Assembly (NCBI GenBank): GCA_034509735.1
Contig: JACGWO010000012.1
Coordinates: 3,410,001 to 3,474,000 of the forward strand
Source: Sesamum alatum
Lineage: Eukaryota > Streptophyta > Magnoliopsida > Lamiales > Pedaliaceae
DNA: 64,000 bases
Direction: 5' to 3'
Below the pieces are notes generated by a model. It was not told the origin of the DNA. It ran no database searches and saw nothing but the letters and a program-made list of their open reading frames with translations. Made by a program: the position numbers and the translations under genes. Positions 32,925 through 45,059 of this stretch are shown in pieces; the first letter of the stretch is position 1; every line of letters begins with the position of its first letter.

Positions 32925-33630
32925 TAGGGACAAGACACAGAGCATACATGAGACTCAACTGTCAATACCTTTTGACAGGAGACAGATCCCTTCTTGGAAA
33001 CTACTGTCACTTTGTACACCCGAGCTGCACTAGACATGGTTTATGACTACTCAAGAGTATTTTGGCAATCTCTCACCATATCTAAGATACAAACCTGATG
33101 CACAGGTAAACTTAGCAGTTCCTCAAGTCAGAGGACTTGGCCTGTACTGTTGGAACCGGGAATACACGTCATACCTTGCTGACCACACTCAAGGTCCTCC
33201 GTAAGACGGTTCCCGCGAGTCACCTCAGTCAGCTGCTTCCTAGCATGCTGACCCACTAACACTGCTTAGACGACCTTCGTCACCCGTCGATGAAATACGA
33301 TAGCAGATGCTTAGTGCAAGTCTCAAAGGGAATCCCGGTACCCATTTTCGGGATTCCTTGACTTGGAGATTTCCGGACTGATTCGGCGAGACTGATTTCA
33401 TGGACCTACCTCCAAGCATAGTCTCAGTCCCCGAAATCGTTTCTCAGTCCATGGGCTTTGTTTGCGTAGTGAACAGAAATGTAAATGCAGATAAGTGAAC
33501 GTAAACAAAGTATTGCCATTTGAATTTTCACTTCTTTATTCATAAATATTTTATCAAATACCAAAGAATTGTCTAGACATAGATTACATATTCCTGCCAA
33601 AATTAGCTTACATGGTCACCTATTCTAACA
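32925..33630 (-). mobile_element. Element D 5' LTR, segment 2 (U3 end)
   Basis: Resumes after E with the AGGGACAAGACACAGAGC text that follows GATTT in the intact D LTR, and ends CACCTATTCTAACA at 33630, followed by the TSD TCGTG. Confidence 0.93.
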
Positions 33631-33635
33631 TCGTG

Positions 33636-36127
33636 GACAGCTCTTAACCCTATATATAGCTATCCAATTCGTTTCATGGAGAATTGCGTGAACAACGTTC
33701 GTGTTTCAGTGTTTCCTAACATCTTAAGTTCATTCCAAATGAATAAGACGTTACACACTTTAAACACTAGGAACACAACTAAACTCCCACTGACCCTCAA
33801 GCTCGTTACTGATCGAGCCATACCCCGTATGAACCCATCAAAAATGAATATTCCAGTTACATGGAGTTTCAAACCTAGTTTGAATTCCATGTCGAATTAC
33901 ATGGCTCCAAGCCATTGATTCGATCTAATGTCCAATATTGCTTCTCTTTATGTCTTTAGGATAATAATCCAATTGACCGGACTGCCAGAAACCTGTACTT
34001 TCAGGTATCTAGGATACTCTGGTCGTCCTTAGGAGAACTGGAATATAGTTAGTGAGCAAACTTGATTTCAAATGATGTTTGCAATATCGCACTGAGGTGT
34101 CGCTTTACTTGATTCCTCAAGGAGCTACTCCTCACAACGGTTATCCTCTGAAATCCAATTTCCCTTAGGACAACACATGAACCTGTGCAAACCTAGTTTG
34201 CCTCCCACTAGTCCCTTGAGGTATGCAAGACCATCCTACATACTCAAGTACTTTGTAGGATATAGGCTTGCCCTGCCATATCCAACATGGTGTCTGGGCC
34301 ACGATATTTAGAAAGTGCCATGTTTTACAACTTGGCTACTGTCTTAAGAACACGCCCAGATGGGCCTAGGTAGTTCAGTGAAAACACCAATCGAACCATG
34401 TCAAACAAGGTTCGATTCCTCCCTTATCAGAGACACCGTTCAATTGTGGCGCTTCAGGAAGAATTGCACTGAGTGAGAATTCCATTCTCATTTAGATACA
34501 TCAAGAGCTCCCACTAAATACACACCACTCAATCCAATCGAAGGTTAATTTTGCAACCAGTTTGGTTCCCACTTCAAATCTAATTCCCTGAGCCTTCCAA
34601 AGGCCCTTAGACTTGTGAACCCTCTACTGATCTTGTGTATTCAGTGACCCACATATGTCTGACTGGATCCAATCCAACAGACCACTAGCAAGCATACTTT
34701 TTCCTACAAAGAGCTTCTTGGCCATCTTCCTGCTCAGGAAGGACTTGCAAGCTAGCAAGCTCAAATTGTCTATTTCTAGACTCCTTGAATCTACTAACCT
34801 CCTTATCCTATCTAGAGGAATGCGACCTAGCTTTGCATGCCAAATCTGTGAGTTTATCTTGATTCTCCATTTTATCATTTATTTTGAGCATTCATAATCT
34901 AATTATGGGATAATATTGAAACAATTATGCAAAAAACCTAGCAGACATCATTAAGCATTCTTTGTCAAATAAAAGAAACTTTCATTGATCAAACCCATGT
35001 AATCCTTATTGTCCAACAATAGAAAAACATAATTTGATCATGCTAGGTTACATAATTGTGACCTATCAACTCTATCCTAACATGATCACTAATAGCTAAG
35101 CCTTACTAGTCCTATAGCTTCTATGGCAATAGCCCATCCATTGCGTAGCTTTAGAATGATATCTGTCTTAGCCTTCTACTCCTTTCCATCACCTGCAAAC
35201 CATTTGCAGGTATGAGCTCTACAGCTGGTATCCAATACCCAAGAAGCAAAATAGTAATCATGTTAAAATTCAAATCAAATGTACCTTGGTTGAAAAGGAG
35301 TTGAGGACACTCCCTTTTCCAATTCCCTTTTTCACGGCAATATATGCAAATATTTTTTGCAATCCTTGACTGCCGAACCACCTTCCTCTTTCCATTGCCC
35401 ATGCCCAGTATGGCAACTAGAGCGCTTGCAACGGTTGATTCTGTCTTACCCTTCTTCCTCCTCTAGCGTTCGGCCCCTTTGCCTTTCGCTCTTGAGGTTG
35501 CAGCCTCCCCCACCAATACTGACGGCGTAGACTTTTCAATCGTTGCGTCATATTGTACCAACATGTTTATCAACTCATGAAGGTCTTTTTCAAGCCCATT
35601 CATGTTATATTTAACGATAAACGGGTCAAAGGAGGGACGAAGAGACTGAAGGATCACATCGTTGTACGTTTCTTTTCCAAGATCAGCTCGGAGGTCTTTG
35701 AGCTTCTCCACTAGGGATAGCATCATCACTCCATGCTGGTGTACAGACGACCCTTCTGTCATCTTAGCTCCCAAAAAGGCCTTCGTCGCAGCATATCAAA
35801 TATGCCGGTCCGGTACCGCATAAACGTCTTTCATGCGGAGCATTATCGAGCTCACATCATCCAGCCTATCATACTATTTCTGGATCTCTTTAGTCATGGA
35901 TGCCAGTATGATGTTGCGGACCTTGCTGTTGTCCTCTTGCCAGTCATTGAACGTCAAACGTTCTTCTGCAAGGACCCCTCCAGCAAGACCCGAGGAAAAG
36001 GCTTATCCAGAATGTAAGCCTGGTTTTCAAAATCGACGACAATCCTTAGATTTGGCAGCCAATCATTGTAGTTTGTTCCGTCAAATTTGTTAGTCTCAAG
36101 AATTATAGTGAATGGATTCTTAGACAT
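33636..36127 (-). pseudogene. gag-pol: Element C gag-pol, RT through gag, heavily decayed
   Basis: Minus strand from ATG at 36127 (MSKNP) down to the D insertion. It has Gag (about 35463-36127), a zinc knuckle CIYCREKGNWKREC (about 35340), a protease start whose catalytic Asp-Thr-Gly is gone, pre-integrase and integrase fragments (about 34400-34880), and an RT remnant (33660-33890) in which YVDD has become FKVCN. Parts of pol are missing, since both pieces together reach only about 3.2 kb against 4.05 kb in D and E. The break after the protease start also shifts frame, as in D and E. It is clearly dead and the most diverged family member. Confidence 0.82.
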
Positions 36128-37950
36128 CTACATTCAAAATGTAAAACATAAATTTAGTAGATTATTATAATATTGAATTCAAGTTAAGAATTGGTCTTTA
36201 GTCATTAACCCCTCCCACTATTTCTTCAAAAAGCTTACCACTCTCAAGTTGGGTTTTCGGAAAACCATTTCCTAGTAGGCTTGGAGTCCACAAATGCAAT
36301 TCTCCATGCCCCGCTTTTACAATTCACATGGGAAAGATTTTGTAGGAGGTATCCAATACCATTATCATCCAATGAGATCCCCAAGATATTTTGTCTCACT
36401 TCTTCATATGATCCCGAGGACTCCAAGTGAATCATGTTACTAGCGTTAGGCCCGACCCATCAACCAAATCATATCTCAATTGTCGCCCCCCACGACTCCT
36501 GAGACAGGGAAACCTGAGCATATTCCTTTGTTCATAACAATACACTACTTTCTTCCATTCCAAATGTGCCACGACTCGTGGGACCACAAATGGGTGAAAG
36601 TAGCTTCCTCACTACATTGCTATGGATGGAAGGCTTGGAATAATCAAACCATTTGATTTTAATTCCATTTTGGGCCTAATATTTACTTGGACCATCCAAG
36701 TGAGAGTTATAGTTTATTAAGACCGAGACCTCATCATTATTAGTATTTTGCATGCTCAAGTTTTAAACATTCAATGTAAATAGAAGCATTCCAAAGACAT
36801 CATACATTAAAGCATTAAAGCATTAAAACATTAAACACATGCAAAAGAAGCCTAGCACGCCCCTGTAAGGATGATCACAGGCCTGTTCCTAAGTGATCCC
36901 CTAAGCCCGCAATGGATCTATGATCAATCTAGGGAAGGCCTAAACTATTACAATTTTTACATCCCATTATGATTCTAATGGGGACTTGTAAATCCTTCTT
37001 TGTTCTTCTTGGGCCTTCCGTCGTGGGCTTCGTCCAACGGACCTCTTTTTGGCCTTCATCTCCATGGAAGCTTACATTTATTCAAATAAAACCTCACGAC
37101 TAATCTACTCTCGTTACAACTTAAAAAGAAACCCCAATCAGAAGTTGGGGGGAGTACATTTAAAGAAAGAAAGCAAGCCTTATTATTCCAAGGCTAAAAA
37201 CGAAAGAAGAAATAAAAACAAAGAGGCACGCAGGCCTCACCCAACAATAAATAAACCATACATAGGCCAATGGGCTAGTGATCATCCTTATTGTTTATCA
37301 AATAAACAACAACAGAACACATTTATATCAAATATAAACGTGACAAGCATATAAATACATCCCATGCATTTATAAATAGATATCCAATATCTAAAACAAT
37401 AAACATAATAAAATACAGAAAATAACACATTAATAATACAATTAAAAATATGGATATCAACTATACATCCAATGTACAAACAATTTTTTTTATTTGGAAA
37501 CCATTTTAAAAATAATCAAAGGCATAAAAATAATTTTAGAAAAAAAAAATTTAACTAAAATTAAAATATGCCAAAATTAATAATTTCGAAAAACTAGCAA
37601 AAATCAGGAAAATCCAATTTTCCGGAAAAACGGAAAAAACGGCACAAAACAGTGCTGCCGGTCGGCCGTCCCAGATGGTCGTGTGCCCGCACGCCCGCAC
37701 CATTTTTCACTTTTTCTTTTTTTTTTTTTTAAATTTCTTCTATAAAACTGAAACATAAACATGCATTTACAGGAAATCCAATTCTCAAAAATGCATGGAT
37801 ATCCATAATTTCAAAAGCAAAATTAACACATATTTTCTACACCTATTATCATGCTTTAAAGCAATAAATCATGCTTTCCAAAAGCAATTTAAACATGTTC
37901 TTCATGCTTAACACATAATAACATGTAATTCCTATAGCCACAATAGAACC
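36128..37950 (-). other. Element C leader
   Basis: Untranslated leader with the same plan as D and E but only a short GC-rich remnant (about 37650-37705). The duplicated loop motif is present (36490-36505 and 36569-36584), the second inside a worn stem (36560-36593). The rest is AT-rich with poly-A/T runs. No gene seen. Confidence 0.75.
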
Positions 37951-37964
37951 GGGCTCTGATACCA
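37951..37964 (-). other. Primer binding site of C (tRNA-iMet)
   Basis: Minus-strand TGGTATCAGAGCCC, one base from the LTR end. Confidence 0.92.
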
Positions 37965-37965
37965 T

Positions 37966-40154
37966 TGAAAGAATTGGGTACGGCCAGGGAAGGCAACGGA
38001 AGCGTAAAAACATGAATTTAAAGGCGTAATTTAAACGGGTTCAAAGGGGTGTTCCCTTTGAAGTTCCCGGGCGTTTGGTGTTTTTCAAGAGCATAACAAC
38101 ATAAAATAAACATGCTGGACATGTGGCTAAAGGAATAAAATACAAAAGGTACAAGAATATAAATGAGAACCTACCTTTTGTTTCACAAACGTAGCACCGG
38201 TTCTCAATTTGTTCCCTTTATGTTTCCTTGTTCCGTTCACTTGAGAATTCAACGTAGAATTCCTTTAAGTATTGTCCACACCTCACAAGGGATTCAAACT
38301 ATAGTTTAAATATAGTTAGAGAAGAAGAAAACAATTCCAAAGCAACACTATCAATTAGTGATCTTTAGAATGTTTTAAGTTCTTTCTTTCCAAAAGAAAT
38401 GAACTCTTAGAGAGAATTTTTCAGAGGTGTTTTTGGCTAAAACAATCCAGCAAAAATTGAAGCATGTTATGTATCTTTGTGTAGTGTATTTTTATGTGTA
38501 AGTAGGAATTTTTGAATTCAAAATTCAACCTCCATCAATAAACCTCCAAGGCTAACTTCCACATATACACTATTATAGCACAAGTGTCACCCATGATGGC
38601 ACATGGAGAACACCTCACATGGCTTATACACACTAGGAGAAAGCTCCAAATTCTCCTACAACATGCTCCCACTTTTATAAGATGTGGACTTCAATTCCAT
38701 GCATTTGGACTTTATTAATCTAATTAATTTTAAGTCCAAACAAGAATCATTGAGAATTAATTAATCTAATTAATCTCAATCCAATTGAATCCAATAGTTT
38801 ATTTAATCCAATTAAATAAACATAAGTCCAAATTAAGAATAATCGATCCAATCAATTATTCTAGCCAAAACCAAATAAATTAATTCAATTAATTTAAAGA
38901 TTCTTAGTCTAAAATTAACTAATCCAATTAATTAATCTTGTACCATCCAATCAATGATCCAATCATTCATTTTCTCTCTTGAATAAATTTAATATAATTA
39001 AATTTATTCGCTTCTTCTAGAATTAATTCCAAATTTATTCCTCCAAATCCAAAGTGATTTGTGTGTGACTCATTAGGTTCACCCTCAGGTAGAATTGGGC
39101 TTGTGTCCAACACAATTGGTCAATTAAATCCAATTTAATTAATTATTTTCCAATTAACCCTTAATTGGGAAAACGCCCGTCACTATGGGTGGCCGTCTAG
39201 CAACGGTCCATGGCACTAGAGACTAGGTGAATGTTGGCGTGAACATTAAGGCTCCCGAATTCCATACGAGTACGGTCCTTCCATCATCTGTCTCCCGGTC
39301 TTAGTCTAGGGCATGGAATTGGGCGTCGGTTCCCATCCTGGACTAGACAACTATGCTCACTCACTCGAGACACGTTTGCTCTATTGATCGATGTAGGAAA
39401 TCATTCCCTACTCGACCAATCGCTGTGGCCACAAACTTTAAGAGCTTAAACCGTCTCAAAGCGCATAGGAGACTCGACTGTCATATACTAACAGGTGACG
39501 GATCCTATCTTGGAATCCATCGTCCTCAATACATATTGCAGCTGCACTGGATAAGGCTTATAATGAACCTATCCCAGATACGGCCATCTCTTGCCAGACC
39601 CTAGATACAGCCTTCACATGCATGTGACTGCCATGATTCCTCAAGTTCGAGGACTAATCTCGTACTATCGGAGCCGGGAATTCCAGTCATACTGACCAAG
39701 CTTCAAAGGCTTCCATATGACGATTCCTGCGAGTCAGTTCAGTCAGCTGGCACCCTTGTCAACTAACCCACTAATATTGCATAGACGTCCAACGTCTGTC
39801 GCTGATGAAACACGGCACTCATCCAATGAATGCAATCCTTAGTGCAAGTCTCTTTAGGACCCTTGATGCCCTGTCTCGAGGTCCTCGACTTGGAACGTTA
39901 TAGACCAACCCTCACAAGTTGATTTCATAGCTGCCATCCAATGTGCAACCCAACTACATGGGTTATCCAATTAATCTGTGGACATTTGTTGTGACGTTAA
40001 TACGCCGTTTAATGTAATCAGTAAGCACAACAAACACATAGTTCCACGGATGAATACTTACTATATTCATCAAGTCAATTTTACTTCAATAAAGATTGCT
40101 AAATTGCACCCAAAACCGCCAATTCAATTGGCTTTCTGGTCACCTATTCTAACA
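37966..40154 (-). mobile_element. Element C 5' LTR
   Basis: 2189 bp, TGAAAGAATTGGGTACGG to CACCTATTCTAACA, paired with 6234-8430. The U5 hairpin TTCAAAGGG ... CCCTTTGAA is at 38040-38062. Small indels and substitutions separate the copies, placing C earlier than D and E. Confidence 0.9.
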
Positions 40155-41013
40155 CGTATGTCCTTCCGTCTACTACCTCACAGCTATAGTCTACGGTATG
40201 GACCTTGGGTGTTGGTATCCATTCTTGACTTGAGCCTAGGCTCGTCCATACTAAACGCCACTGGGATCTTATCCCACTGTTCAGTCACCATGGCCACAAA
40301 TTTATGGAGGACGAGTCTCAGAGTATAAGTCAGACACTATTATCAATCGTTTTGACAGGAGAAGGATTCTATATTGGGACCTACTGTCCACACTACACAT
40401 CCTAACTGTACTAGATAGGACTTATAACAACCAAGTCTCTCGACTTGGCAGCCTTTTGTCAAACCTAAGATGTAGGCATGATGTGTATGTGACCACAGTA
40501 GTCCCTCAAGTCCAAGGACCAATCTCGCACTTTCGAAACTGGGAATCCGAGTCATACCGACCAACCCACTCAAGGTTTTCCATATGACTATTCCCCTAAG
40601 TCACCTCAGTCAGTCGGCACCGAGCTTGCTAACCCACTAATATTGCATGGACGACTGTCGTCACAGGTCGATGAAACGCGACTGCAATTACTTAGTGGAA
40701 GTCTCAAATGGACCTTCGTTACCCAATCTCGAGGTCCCTTGACTTGGAGTATTTCAGACCGATCAACAGAAACTGATTTCATGACTTGCCATCCTATGCA
40801 CAGTCCAGTTTCTTGGATTAACCTTTCGGTATGTGGGCTTTGGTTGTGCACTGAACAGTTATAGATATCAAAAGAGTAAGTGAACACAATCAAAGTACTA
40901 ATACCGTATCTGAACATCACGTTTATTCAAAATGAACTTTATTTAAACACCTAATGTCAGAAATATGTTACATAAGCCTAACAAGATTGGCTTAATGGTC
41001 ACCTATTTTAACG
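40155..41013 (-). mobile_element. Element B 3' LTR, second segment
   Basis: Continues from CGTATGTCCTTCCGTC, matching B's other LTR at 48112 onward, and ends CACCTATTTTAACG at 41013, where the terminal CA has become CG. The polypurine tract follows at once. Confidence 0.88.
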
Positions 41014-41026
41014 ATTTCCCACTTGA
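41014..41026 (-). other. Polypurine tract of element B
   Basis: Minus-strand TCAAGTGGGAAAT, two bases before the stop codon's side of pol and directly abutting the LTR. It differs by one base from the tract in E and D. Confidence 0.8.
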
Positions 41027-41027
41027 C

Positions 41028-44000
41028 CTAAAGCCAATCACCCATATGCTTTAACCCCATCTTCTCAAGATGTTGCATATGAGCAATTTGTGACATAGGC
41101 TTTGTCAAAGGATCTGTTGTATTGTCTGCTGAGCTGACTCGGTCCATCCGAACGTCACCTCTTCCTACCATTTCCCTAAATAGGTGGTAGCGTCTAAGTA
41201 TGTGCTTGGATCAGTGGTGAGATCTCGGTTCCTTTGCTTGCGATATAGCCCCGTTGTTATCACAAAGATAACTACTGGCTCGCAATGATAGGCACCACAC
41301 CCAACTCTTGGATGTAGTTTCTCATCCAAACCGCTTCTTTGCAGCTTCCGAAGCTGCTATGTATTCAGCTTTGGTGGTGGAATCGCCTATGGTGTCTTGC
41401 TTGGAACTTTTCCAAACTGCCACTCCACCATTACGTCTGAACACATAGCCTGATTGAGACTTGGCATCGTCATCGTCTGACTGGAAGCTAGCATCGCTAA
41501 AACCTTCCAGTATTAACTCTCGACCACCATAGACCAAGAATATGTCCTTAGTCCTCCTTAGGTACTTAAAGATACTCTTGACCGCATTCCAATGTGCCTC
41601 CCCTACGCAGGACTGATATCTGGTAGTTAGACTCAAAGCGTAAGCAACGTCAGGTCTAGTGCAGTGGACGGCATATTGTATGTTGCCTATGGCGGAAGCA
41701 TAGGGGATGGCCTTCATCCTTTCAAGCTCCTCATCGGTCTTGGGAGACTATTTCTTGGATAACTTGATCCCATTTCTCATGGGAAGGAAACCTCGTTTGG
41801 AGTTATCCATGTTGAATCTTTTTAGGATTTTCTCAATATACGAGTTTTGGGTCATTCTTAACATTCTATTAGATCTGTCCCTGATGATCTGAATGCCTAG
41901 AATGTAGGACGCTTCACCCAAATCCTTCATGGAGAATTGAGTAGACAACCAAGCTTTTGTGTCACCTAACATCCTAATGTCATTCCCAATGATCAGAATG
42001 TCGTCCACATAAAGCACTAGGAACAGTACTGAGCTCCCACTAACCTTCTTGTATACACAAGGGTCATACTCATTTTTTATGAAATCGTATCCTTGTATGA
42101 CTTCATGAAAACAAATGTTCCAACTATGGAATGTTTATTTGAGGCCATAGATGGACTTTTGGAGACGACACACTTTCTGCTCTTCTCCAACGACAGTGAA
42201 TCCCTCTGGTTGGTCCATATAGATCTCTTCCTCAACGAAACCGTTAAGGAATGTTGTTTTCACGTCCATCTGCCATATTTCATAGTCATACCATGAAGCT
42301 ATGGCAAGCATAATCCAAATGGACTTAGCTATGGCTATGGGCTAGTAGGTATCCTCAAAGTAGACCCCGGGTCATTAAATGTAGCCTTTCGCCACTAGCC
42401 TAGCCTTGAAGGTAATCACTTCTCCAACAACAGAAAGTTTATGCTTATAGACCAATTTACACCCGACGGGTTTAATACCTTTGGGTGGCTCCACAAGCGT
42501 CCACACTTGGTTTGTGTTCATGGAGTTCATTTTGGCTTTCATGGCCTCAAACCACTTTCCTAAGTCGATGTCAGACATTGCGTTCCCGTATGTCTTAGTA
42601 TCCTTGTCCAATTGACCAGTCACACCTAAGAAGCTATACCTCACGGAAGGGTGTGGCACTCTTGCTGACCTACGAAGGACTAGAATATCAGTGGTAACTA
42701 TGGGCATAGACACGACAGGAGCTGGTGGTTCAGGTATCGTAGTTGGCTCCTTGGGAGGTTGTTTGACATGCTGGGCCTGAAGAGGCTGTCCAACATGTTG
42801 AGCCTCGCGAGGCCGCTCAATTCGTTGGGTACTTAACCTAAAACCTTTTAATGAAGTATCCGTAGCTCCAGGCATTGATGACTGATGTGTCTCACTTGAT
42901 TCTTCAAGGACCTGTTCATCACTTTGGACATCCGCTGGAAAACCTTTCTCCAAGAATACTGCAATCCTCGAAACAAATACTTTTTGTTCTGAGGGGTCAT
43001 AGAAGTAGTAACCTATAGTTTCCTTCGAATATCCAACGAACCTGCACAAGCTAGATCTTGATTCTAACTTGTCTCCCACTAACCGCTTGACGTATGTAGG
43101 GCTACCCCACACACTTAAGTATTTGTAGGAAGCAGGCTTGTCATGCCATATCTCATATAGTGTATGGGTCACAACACTGGACGGCGCCATGTTTAACAAC
43201 TTGGTTGTTGTTTCAAGTGCATAGCCCAAAATGACAAGGACAGTCCGGTAAAACTCATCATGGATCAGACTATGTCTAACAGGGTTCGATTTCTCCTTTA
43301 AGAGACATCGTTTAACTATGGTGTCCCGGGAGGTGTCCATTCAGAGACTATACCATTCTCTTTTAGATAATCGAGAAAATTGCCACTTAAGTACTCGTCA
43401 CCTTAGTCTGATCATAGGATTTTAATTTTGCACCCAGTTTGGTTCTCAACTTCAAGTCTAAAGTCTTTAAACCTCACAAGAACTTCAACCTTGTACCTCA
43501 TTAGGTAAACATAACCATACCGTGAGTGATCATCGGTGAAGGTTATGAAGTAAGAGAAACCACCTCTAGCTTGAGTACTTAGCGGTCCACACACGTCCGT
43601 ATGGACTAAGTCCAATAGAGTTGTGGCAAGCCTACTTTGTCCAACAAAGGGCCTTTTGGTCATTTTTCCTTTCAAACAGGATTCACAGGTTGGTAGATTA
43701 ATCAAGTCGTCCACCTCTAGGTTCTTTGAGTCTACCAACCTCTTGATCCTTTCTTGAGAGATGTGACCTAGCCTTGCATGCCACAATTGTGCGTTCTCGT
43801 TGTTATCTAATTTGGATTTGTGTTGAGCAATCATGATTAAATCGGACTTTTGCAGAATATAAAGGTCGTTATTAAGTGTACCAGCAGATGAGTAAATCCA
43901 TCTTTTATCAAATAAAAGCAATTTTTTTTTATCGAAAATTCATAACTACTATTGTCTAACAACGGAACGGAAATGATATTATTCGGATATGATCACTAGC

Positions 44001-45059
44001 TGCTAAGCTAACAGTTCCTACTGCTTCTGCAGCAACGGCCTTGTCATCGCAAAGCCTTAGGACTATGTCGCTTTTACTTAGTTTTCTGCTTCCTTTCAGT
44101 ACCTGCAAGTTATTGCAAATGTGAGCTCCAGAGCCGGTATCTAATACCCAAGAAGCAGAGTTAGTGACCATATTAACCTCAACGACAAACATACCTTGCT
44201 GGGAGAGGAATTTGGGGCAATCCCTCTTCCACTGCCCTTTCTCATGGCAATGAACGCATATGTTATTTGCCCTCGACTGTTGCTTCGAGCCAACCTTCCT
44301 CTTTTCCCTTGCCTTTTCCCACTTTGGCAATGGGAATGCTCTTAGCGTTTGTGGGCGGCTCCGACGACCTTTCTTTTTCCTTTCTTTCTTTTCCAACGTC
44401 CGACACCCTTGCCTTTCGCCTTGGAAGTTCAAGCCTCTCCAATCAATACTGACGGCGCAGACTTTTTGGTCGTTGCCTCGTATTGGACCAACATACTAAT
44501 CAAGTCATGTATGCCCTTCTCAAGTGCATTCATGTTGTAGTTAATAATAAATTGGTCAAAGGAGGGTGGGAGTGACTGAATGATCACATCAATGTACGTC
44601 TCCGTATCGAGCCTTGCTTTGAGGTCTTCGAGCTTTTCCACTAAGGTAAGCATCTTGACCCCATGCTCATGTACAGAGGATCCTTTAGCCATCTTAGTTC
44701 CAAAGAACGCCTTCGTAGCGACATACCTAGTATGATGGTCCGCGATTGCATGACAATCCTTCAGGCGAGTCATTATAGAAGGAACATTGTCTAGCCTCTC
44801 ATACTGTTTATGCATCTCATTAGTTATAGATGCAAATATGATGCTACGGACTTTCCGCTTATCATGATGCCAAGTCTCGAACGTCTCACGTTCTTCCGAT
44901 GTGGATCCCTCCGGCAAAGTTCAAGGAAATGGCTTGTCCATGACAAAGCCTTGGTTCTCATAATCGAGGACTATCCTCAGATTGCGCAACCAATCATTAT
45001 AGTTTGTTCCATTGAATTTGTTTATCTCAAGTATGCAGGATAAATGGATTCTTTGACAT
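41028..45059 (-). pseudogene. gag-pol: Element B gag-pol (copia), broken
   Basis: 4032 bp from ATG (45059, MSKNP) to TAG (41028) after MGDWL. Gag with TFETWHHDKRKVRS; zinc knuckle CVHCHEKGQWKRDC (about 44250); protease LDTGSGAHIC, which reads on in frame through SKSDIVLRLC, unlike E, D and C; pre-integrase CESCLKGKM and integrase with HTDVCGPL (43412-43921); the second catalytic Asp region is worn (43385-43412). The VWGSPTYVKRLVG segment follows (42375-43340), then RT with YVDD (about 42007) and RNase H (41322-41717). Frameshifts and stops divide it into six or more frames. It is diverged from E and D but the same lineage. Confidence 0.88.

Larger units (their letters stand above)
9156..33630 (-). 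mobile_element. Copia element D (whole span, interrupted by E, F, G)
   Basis: The 3' LTR is 9156-11136, gag-pol 11153-15202, leader 15203-17281, primer site 17282-17295, and the 5' LTR is 17297-18589 plus 32925-33630. Without E it is about 10.1 kb. A perfect 5-bp TSD (TCGTG) flanks it. It is inserted in element C between the RT catalytic part and RNase H. It belongs to the same family as E but lies in the opposite orientation. Confidence 0.92.
6234..40154 (-). mobile_element. Copia element C (whole span, interrupted by D, E, F, G)
   Basis: LTRs are 6234-8430 (3') and 37966-40154 (5'). The primer site is 37951-37964. The gag-pol remains are 33636-36127 and 8431-9150. Without D the element is about 9.4 kb. 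It is inserted in B's 3' LTR: the left flank ends TTTGAGTGCC and the right starts CGTATGTCC, while B's uninterrupted LTR reads TTTGAGTACGTATGTCC at 48107. The flanks give no clean 5-bp duplication. It is the most decayed of the four copia copies. Confidence 0.85.
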
